Part shown: piece by piece, positions 57,699 through 64,000 of the stretch
How the letters are laid out: every line of letters begins with the position of its first letter
Position numbering within the stretch: position 1 is the first letter of the stretch
Made by a program: the position numbers and the translations under genes
Notes under the pieces: generated by a model
Databases searched by the model: none
Seen by the model: the letters and a program-made list of their open reading frames with translations, nothing else
Told to the model about the DNA's origin: nothing
Assembly (NCBI RefSeq): GCF_030272615.1
Contig: NC_081413.1
Coordinates: 165,536,580 to 165,600,579 of the forward strand
Direction of reading: 5' to 3'
Length of the DNA stretch: 64,000 nucleotides
Source of the DNA: Cryptomeria japonica
Lineage: Eukaryota; Streptophyta; Pinopsida; Cupressales; Cupressaceae

Positions 57699-60600
57699 CT
57701 ACAAGAATTGCTTCATTGATAGAGACCAGGACTCAAGTAGGGAGGTGGCCACTTCTTTCTCTGTTTGCATATGGGAGACCTGTTCTTCCATGGCATCAAC
57801 TGTGCTCATCTCTTGTGTAACTGTCAAGGCATCTAGGTTCAGATAACACTTCTGAAGAATTTGCAGACGTGGAAGTAAAACCAGTTGTAGCTCTTGCAAA
57901 TCTCTAGACCGTGTGCTAATCTCTTGCTCCATTTTGGCTGACTGGATATGAAACCGGTGAACGGTTTGCCCATAAGTTGTGAAGGAATCATAAGGTGGCT
58001 TGAATGTGCTCAAGTAAGACTGTAAGTCTATTTGAATCTTTTGCTTTTGAGCTAGCACATCATCATAGAATAGATGGGGTTGGTAGATTTTGCTAAGTAG
58101 CAGATTTCCCTCATCCAAAGCATCCCTTATATCCTTTTGGTCTTTCTACAGTTCAGACCGGAGCTCATTCAACTTCTTTACCAGAGAAATGTTAAGAGCT
58201 TTTTGACTCTCTTTCTTGACATTTGCCTTAGCTGCTTCTTCCAGGCTCTACACCTGATCATCCACTATTGTGCATATGAGCTTTAGTCTAGCTAATGATG
58301 AATCGGTGTTTGGAAGATTTGTACTGGGTATCAAACCGATAAGTGTGTCCACAGCTGCTTGAATTATATCCTACTCCTTCTTCCTTTGAATGATTTCAAG
58401 GCGCTCTTGAGCAACCTTGATGCTCTACATTAGCTCTGATTCACTTGCAGACTGGAGATCTATAGGACTGGAGAGGTCAGCGAGTTTGGCTTGACTCTCG
58501 GTTGCCTTCGGAGTCTCCATCTGGGTGCTCTTCGCGCTTCTCCTGCCTTGTCATCTTCCACTTTCTTCTTCTCCATTTCTCTCCTCTTCTTTGCTTCCTT
58601 TTCCTCCTTAGCCTTTTTATTTTCTGCTTCCTTCTTCTTCTCATGTTCCTTATCTTCTTTTTCCTTCTTCTTCCTCTCTGCTTCCTTCTTTTTCTCCTGT
58701 TCCTTATCCTCCTCTTCTTTCTTTTTCTTTTCATCTTCTTGCTTCTTTTTCTCCTCTTCATCCTTCTTCTACTTCTCCTCTTCATCTTTCTTCTTCTTCT
58801 CCTCTTCATCTTTCTTCTTCTTCTTCTTCTCCTCTTCATCTTTCTTCTTTTTCTTTGCCTCTTCCTTTGTCTCTTCCTATCTGTCCTCGGCTTGCTTATT
58901 AGCCGGTTTAGCCTGTTGCCTCAGATGGTGTTTCCTGAGTATCATCCTCAACGTCTAGAGAATCGACATAAATGGTGTCGATTGGTTCAACGATTGGATT
59001 GCCTTCATCATCAAATACCTCGTCCGGTTTGGATATAGTCGGTTCTTCTTCTACTTGTCGGTTGGCTAGACGTGCTTTGTGAGTCTGGACAGCGGTTTGC
59101 ATAAACATATGGGTGTCTTTTTTGACATCAGCAACTCTACCTTCTAACAGCCAGAGTCTTCTTTTTCTAGTGAAGAAGAGACCTTTATTTAGATCAATAA
59201 CATCATATAATTCAGAATTTGATAGGTTTGGAAAGTATTGTGCAAAAACCTTCTCTCTAATTTCCTGTTCTTTCTCTATGGCAATGCACCATCTATTATC
59301 TAATGACATATATAAAGAATCCAGTGTCTGAGACTTAATCTCTGAGGGCGACCAGTCATTACTACACAGATACTGAATTATTTCCTTTTCAACCACTTCC
59401 TTTTCATCCTCATTGAAGTCATCAAAACACTCAAGTTAATCATTTAACACTTTTCTCCTAATATTCTTTATTATTCTTTGACAATGTGTCAAAGGTTTAT
59501 ACAAGGAGATATCTATATTTACTGGTGCAGATGATGTCAGTTCATTCTTGGTCTTCTTCTTTGCTTGACGTGTTTTCTTTGGCTTTTCCTCAGACACAGT
59601 TTCCTCTGAGTCTAGAGAGGTGTTCCTTGTCTTCCTCTTTCTCTGGAACACTTTAGCTGGTGCACCTTCCGGTTTCTTCTTAGCTGGTGATCGCTTGGTC
59701 ACTCTTGGAGTTGCAATAGTAACCGGTGCTGATGTTGTAAGCACTGCCTTTGCCTTCTTTACTGCTGGTTCTTTCTCTTTCACTACTGGTGGTTCCTCAG
59801 CCGGTGCTATCCTCTCTAGGTAGGTGTCAATTCTCTTCACCTTGGGATCAAGTGGTGAGCCAATAAGGGTAGAGGCATACCCTTCCAGCATGTCGTACAT
59901 CACCTCATAGCCCATTGGCTCCACTTCTTCCATTCTAGGCTCAACAGCCTCCATTATGCATTTGTCCACCTGGATGGTGAAACAGGTGTCATCTTCATAT
60001 TTCTTGATGATATCACCTGAGATCCTCATCCTTTGGCTCATTTTTTGTCTAAACTTATCAAAATACTTGTTCAGAATTTCAGGATAACCGGTTCCCACTG
60101 CTTGCAATTTATATGTTTGGCAACCGGTTGGTCCGCAGACCACTGAATGTCTCCCACTCCTGGGAAGTATCCTTGAAAGTAAAAGAACAACCTAACCAAT
60201 AGTTGTCCAAACTTGAACCTCAGTGCATTATCTTGTTTGATTGATTTCAGGTTCAATAGGAGTTGCCTCTGCATACCGGTGCATAGGTCAAATGATGCAT
60301 CCTCCTTTATCATCTGGTAAGTGGCATTTACCATTGTAGCAGATACAAAGTTAATTCTGCTGGCTGAGAACGTCTGATAACCAATCACCATACATAAATA
60401 CTTCACCAAATCATCCTTGATTGAATTGACTGTCATGCCACGTGAGTCACTCACTGAACCAGTGAGCTTGGACATTTCAGTTTTTCTAACCGTCCTTAGG
60501 GCTGGTACTTCCTATGTATTGCAGAAACTGGTGACTACATGAATTGCCTGTGGCGTGATATCATGCATCCTCTCCAGGTACATTTTGTCACCATGGACTT

Positions 60601-60910
60601 TGCTCAAAATTATCCTTATATGATCCTCTGCAAAGTCTTCCAGGAAGTATACAACATTATGGAGTTTCTTCTTCTCCAAGATACTATACTCCGGTTTGAT
60701 TTTCTTATCCTTTCCACAAAACAGACCTAGTTGGGAGTGGATGGCTAGAGACCCTAGGTCTTCAATCTTGCATTCTATGTAGTCAAAAATTCCCTCTTCT
60801 ACTATCACTCCAGCCAGAACTTGTGATAGGGCATTATACTTTGACTTCCATTGAATAAAACTTTCAAACTCAATAGATGCACTAGAACTGGTATGAGATG
60901 TGGAAGCCAT
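57699..60910 (-). pseudogene. Element F ORF2: conserved unknown protein with Lys/Glu-rich tract
   Basis: ATG at 60,910 (MASTSHTSSSASIEFESF). The conserved domain has RIILSKVHGDKMYLERM, ITPQAIHVVTSF, KLTGSVSDSRGMTV, MVIGYQTFSASRINF, LRFKFGQLLVRLFFYFQG and MEAVEPRMEEVEPMGYEV. A basic linker (KRSPAKKKPEG, RKRKTRNTSLDSEE) leads to about 150 further residues, then a tract of about 110 residues made almost only of Lys and Glu with DEEEKKKK repeats (58,870-58,540). The C-terminal helical part has DQVQSLEE-like and LARLKLICTIVDDQV segments and ends at a TAG 57,699-57,701. A stop near 60,512, a frameshift with small deletion near 60,110 and at least one shift near 58,910 make it non-functional. Function unknown. 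Confidence 0.78.
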
Positions 60911-61336
60911 TGTAGAAATTTTAAGAACTCGAGAAATACCTTTAAAAACACGCAAATTTAGGGCTTTCCGATTCTCCTTCACTCCTCACTTCGTCGGTAG
61001 CTGAATCATCACTTTGTGCTCTCCACTTGACCGTTTTCTATTTGAATTTGAATCTCCTTCGTGGTTTCTCAATTTCTCCAAATCTCTGCTCAAATCGCCT
61101 TTTCGTCGCTCTTCTCTTTGAAAAACTTTTCTTCGCTTGAAAACTGATAGTGAGAAATAATTTCAAATATGCTTTTAAACATAGTCCTCACCTACTATCA
61201 TTAATGCTCCTCCATTAGGGCATAAACCCTAATTTGCCTTTTTACCATTTTCGGTCTTCTACCAAGTGACAAGTATCACATACCAGTTAAGGTCTTTTGC
61301 TGGTATAAACTGGGGGTTCGAAAACATTTTGCCGTT

Positions 61337-61350
61337 TGCTCCCCCTAAGC
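61337..61350 (-). other. Internal purine tract between ORF1 and ORF2 of element F
   Basis: The minus strand reads AAGGCTTAGGGGGAGCAAAC just after the ORF1 stop, like the tracts near the 3' LTR and like that of element B. A central polypurine tract or a conserved leader motif for ORF2 are both possible. Confidence 0.55.
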
Positions 61351-61360
61351 CTTTTGAAGC

Positions 61361-62638
61361 TTAGTTTGTCGGTTCTGATATTTCCACACTAGGTGTAGAA
61401 ACCGGTTCCTCTTCCAACATTACTGGTTTCCTCTTCCAAGTTTTGTTCATGTCCACTTGAACTAATTCAACATCAATTCCTCCTTCTGGAGTGACCGGTA
61501 TATCATCAGATATACTCTTTTTGCTTCTGCATAATCTTGCAATGTGACCCGGTTTGTTGCAGTGATAGCAAACCAATCCAGGTGCTCTCCAAGGTCCATT
61601 GTTCATGTTTCCATTCTTCCTTCTACATGTTGCATTAGTGTGACCATGACCATGACATACCATACAGTTTGCTCTCCATCCTATTGCCGCTTGATAGCCA
61701 CCGCTTCTTAGCTGATGATTGAAGACATTAAACTGGTTGTGGTTCCAATTCACAAAAGGTTCAGGACCAACTCCTTGGGTCCTTTGAGGATATCTTCCAG
61801 TGTTATTCATAACAAACCTGCATTCAAATTCTCTATGCCCAAACTTGTTGCATGCATAACAATGACCATTGAACTTATTGGATCTAGGTACATTGTTAAT
61901 AAAGTAAGGAAAATTGTTGTAGGCTTTGCTCCTACATACATTGGCAGCGTGTCCTTCTTTAAGACAGTTAAAGCAAATAGGTTTGAATTTTTGCTTACCT
62001 TTTCCTTTGAATGTCGGTTGCTTCTTTGATGCTTCAGCATTTGTACCAGAGGTCTCACCTTCCTCATGACTAGAATAGCGAAGTCCATCAGTATTCTTGA
62101 CCGGTTTGGCCGATTCAAGCTTTTGCTCTAGCTTGATAGTGCTCTTGTTGAACTTAGCAAGTACTTCCTTTGACTCAGAGAGTTCTTTGGAAATAGCAGC
62201 ATTTGTTTCCATCAGGTTTTCATTCTTAGAGATGGCACTATTCAGTTCACCTTGCATGTTGTCCTTTTCCACTTTGCTAGCATGGAGTTGAGCAGTTAGG
62301 GCATTGATCTCTTGTTTTAGCTTGGAGATCTCATGATCTCTTTCTTTTACCAGATCTTAAGCTTTCCTTCGGTTCTCAAGCTCTTGACACATCTGGATAG
62401 TCAATCCTTCCAACTCCTTTCTCAGGTTGGAGTTTGATTCATTCAACTTATTTACTTCAGCAATTAGAGCTTCCATGTCTGTTTCATCTGCAAAACTATT
62501 TTCAGATAGCTCCATCAACTTTTCTGCATGTTCTCTCCTTTTTGCTTGAGATGCCTTGTATTTGACCATAAGATCATCATAGGCTTGCTCAGACTGAGTG
62601 AGCCATAAAGAAAGTTCCCTCAAGGTGTATTCCCCCAT
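61361..62638 (-). pseudogene. Element F ORF1: coiled coil plus four CCHC zinc knuckles
   Basis: ATG at 62,638 (MGEYTLRELSLWLTQSEQ), about 36 nt beyond the primer-binding site. The frame has 425 codons with one TAA at 62,357-62,359 (ENRRKA-stop-DLVKERDHE) and ends at TAA 61,361-61,363. Residues 1-210 are coiled coil. Then come four intact CX2CX4HX4C motifs: CFNCLKEGHAANVC, CYACNKFGHREFEC, CMVCHGHGHTNATC and CYHCNKPGHIARLC, separated by linkers of roughly 20-55 residues containing Asn, Arg and Trp. A conserved tail MNKTWKRKPVM also occurs in elements A and B as W.RK or W.KK. This resembles a Gag nucleocapsid enlarged by repetition, without a recognisable capsid domain. RNA binding is inferred. 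Confidence 0.85.
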
Positions 62639-62673
62639 ATCTCTTTCCAAGTGGTTAAACTTATAGAAAGGTA

Positions 62674-62686
62674 GGCTCTGATACCA
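62674..62686 (-). other. Primer-binding site of element F (initiator Met-tRNA)
   Basis: The minus strand has TGGTATCAGAGCC two bases after the 5' LTR end, identical to that of element B. Confidence 0.92.
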
Positions 62687-62688
62687 AT

Positions 62689-63837
62689 TGATGAATACTA
62701 AGAGGGGGGGTGAATTAGTATACCGAAAAAACACTGTACGTAAACACTTAAACAATCTAAAGATAAACTGGTAAAATAGTGTAACGGACAGACCGGTTAT
62801 CACACATGCAAACCAAAATGCAAATAAAGCATTCACCCACAAAAGCAATACAACCATAACACAAGATATTTGATGTGGAAACCCAAATGGGAAAAACCAT
62901 GGTGAGATGGAACTCACAAGTCACTATTTGCAGAATAGAAACTAGACCAGTTAAGGTACCGATTAAGATCTTACAATGTTCTTCACCAGAACAAATCCTG
63001 TTAGGAATCTTAATCTCTGTTAGGAGATAAGTTTGATCAAGGACTACCTTGCTAGAGGATTTTAGATTCACAGAGGTGAACCACCTTGTTAGAGGATTTT
63101 ACAAAAGGCTTTTGGGCCTACCCGGTTAAGGGCTACAGACTTGTCAAAGATGTGAGTAATCAACAAGTGTTTGATCTATCTAATAGCACAGATTGCTCGG
63201 TTAGATCCTTGATAGCTCGTTCTTAATGCACTCCTGCATTACTTCAATCTTCTACACATTCATATTCTTTCCAATTCATCAACCACCTTAAACCCTAGCA
63301 ACAACACAAACTCTTTGCTGCGACCTCATCAACAACCTAAAACCCTAGACATGATGTCCTTATAAAGGAATCTAATTTCATGTAGGTCCAATAGGATTAC
63401 ATAACAATTTCCTAGGTTCAATGAACCTGGACATACTTGGTACCATGACACAAAAAGCACCGTTATAGTGTCGGCACCATCAAACAATCAGTGGATGGTA
63501 ACTCATCACAAAATGTCGGTTGGTAACTCATCACAGAGCATTACCAGTTCATACAAAATGTTGATTGTCGGTTTGACAAAAATGAAGACTGGTAGAAATG
63601 TGTTATGTTGCTTTAATCCCTCGTACCGCTTGGTATACACAAACCACTTGGGATCAACATGCCACTGTAGACCGGTAAACACATTCTGCAAAACATCAAT
63701 AGTCTAAAGACTATAATACAACATACAGATTGGAATAAATACTGGTTGAGCTTTAACTCATACAAATAAAGGAGAATCTTAATGCAAGTGTGTGTCCATC
63801 AATGACAATCACAACATGAACATCAAAAATACCAACA
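62689..63837 (-). repeat. 5' LTR of element F
   Basis: Partner of 56,195-57,320. It has one extra duplication of ATGTCGGTTGGTAACTCATCACA (about 63,490-63,537), absent from the left copy, and scattered substitutions. Confidence 0.95.
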
Positions 63838-63842
63838 AATGG

Positions 63843-64000
63843 CATGTAAGGAATTCATGAGAAACCGAAACCATGAACAATATACAAAGACAATTATGGT
63901 GAGACAACAATTGTTTTATAATTATCATAAAATAGGAGAGATAACCCCTCAAATGTGTCCTCCAAATATGCAATATGAGATTCTAAACAAAATATGATAT
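63843..64000. other. Right flank of element F, nothing recognised
   Basis: Presumably the continuation of the element E remnant into which F inserted. Too short to assign. Confidence 0.4.

Larger units (their letters stand above)
56190..63842 (-). mobile_element. Element F: complete pol-less Sirevirus-like LTR element
   Basis: LTRs at 56,195-57,320 and 62,689-63,837 are bounded by a perfect target-site duplication AATGG (56,190-56,194 and 63,838-63,842). The minus-strand order is 5' LTR, primer-binding site, ORF1 with four intact zinc knuckles, purine tract, ORF2, multiple purine tracts, 3' LTR. No pol domain is present in 7.6 kb. ORF1 has a single stop and is the best-preserved ORF1 in the window. 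Confidence 0.93.

Noticed and set aside
58477-59038. Arg/Lys-only minus frame and Ser/Phe/Leu-only plus frames
   Set aside because: Wrong-frame readings of the GAAGAAGAA-type tract in element F ORF2.

Overview
The window looks like repeat-dominated nuclear DNA of a seed plant. It is AT-rich, has very low gene density, and carries nested, decayed LTR retrotransposons around one intact-looking plant gene. A very large genome, possibly a gymnosperm, is my inference; no marker in the window fixes the species.

Layout. (1) 1-~11,571: the 3' two thirds of a Ty3/gypsy Tat-type retrotransposon on the + strand. It holds the end of a protease, a G-patch, reverse transcriptase, two RNase H domains and integrase, all in one reading frame broken by nine stops, and then the 3' LTR. 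Between integrase and LTR, on the opposite strand, lies a plant-mobile-domain (PMD) gene. It appears to have its own TATA box, a short first exon and a phase-0 intron full of short repeats. (2) ~11,572-16,411: no recognisable gene; a TG microsatellite, a possible MITE and short tandem repeats. (3) 16,412-17,437 (-): an intact, intronless, GC-rich carboxylesterase (CXE/GID1-like alpha/beta hydrolase), the only convincing functional host gene. (4) 17,438-25,666: non-coding DNA with a 1.5-kb segment present twice and a T-rich block. (5) 25,672-32,380 (+): complete LTR element 'A' with target-site duplication (TSD) ATTAT. (6) 33,925-50,783 (-): complete element 'B' with TSD AGTAT, inserted into an old decayed reading frame and itself carrying a nested, 5'-truncated, internally duplicated element 'C' (35,947-44,976). 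(7) 51,480-56,189: remnants 'E' of Ty1/copia elements, interrupted by a 2.5-kb coding-poor element 'D' (53,042-55,573, TSD CAAAT). (8) 56,195-63,837 (-): complete element 'F' with TSD AATGG, inserted in the E remnant.

The most interesting content is the family A/B/C/F. All have Ty1/copia-type LTRs. Where the 5' end is preserved (A, B, F) there is an initiator-Met primer-binding site, and A, B and F have 5-bp TSDs. A, C and F have multiple polypurine tracts resembling the signature described for Sireviruses. None shows protease, integrase, reverse transcriptase or RNase H. They encode two proteins instead: ORF1, a coiled-coil protein with an array of four or five CCHC zinc knuckles (Gag-like), and ORF2, a protein of about 1,100 residues with a conserved N-terminal domain I do not recognise, a charged linker and a helical C-terminal part. 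They look like non-autonomous, protein-coding LTR elements that must borrow replication enzymes from another element. ORF2 is the best candidate here for something undescribed.

Most of these reading frames are now dead. Decay is mainly by in-frame stop codons rather than frameshifts, as expected if C-to-T change at methylated sites dominates.
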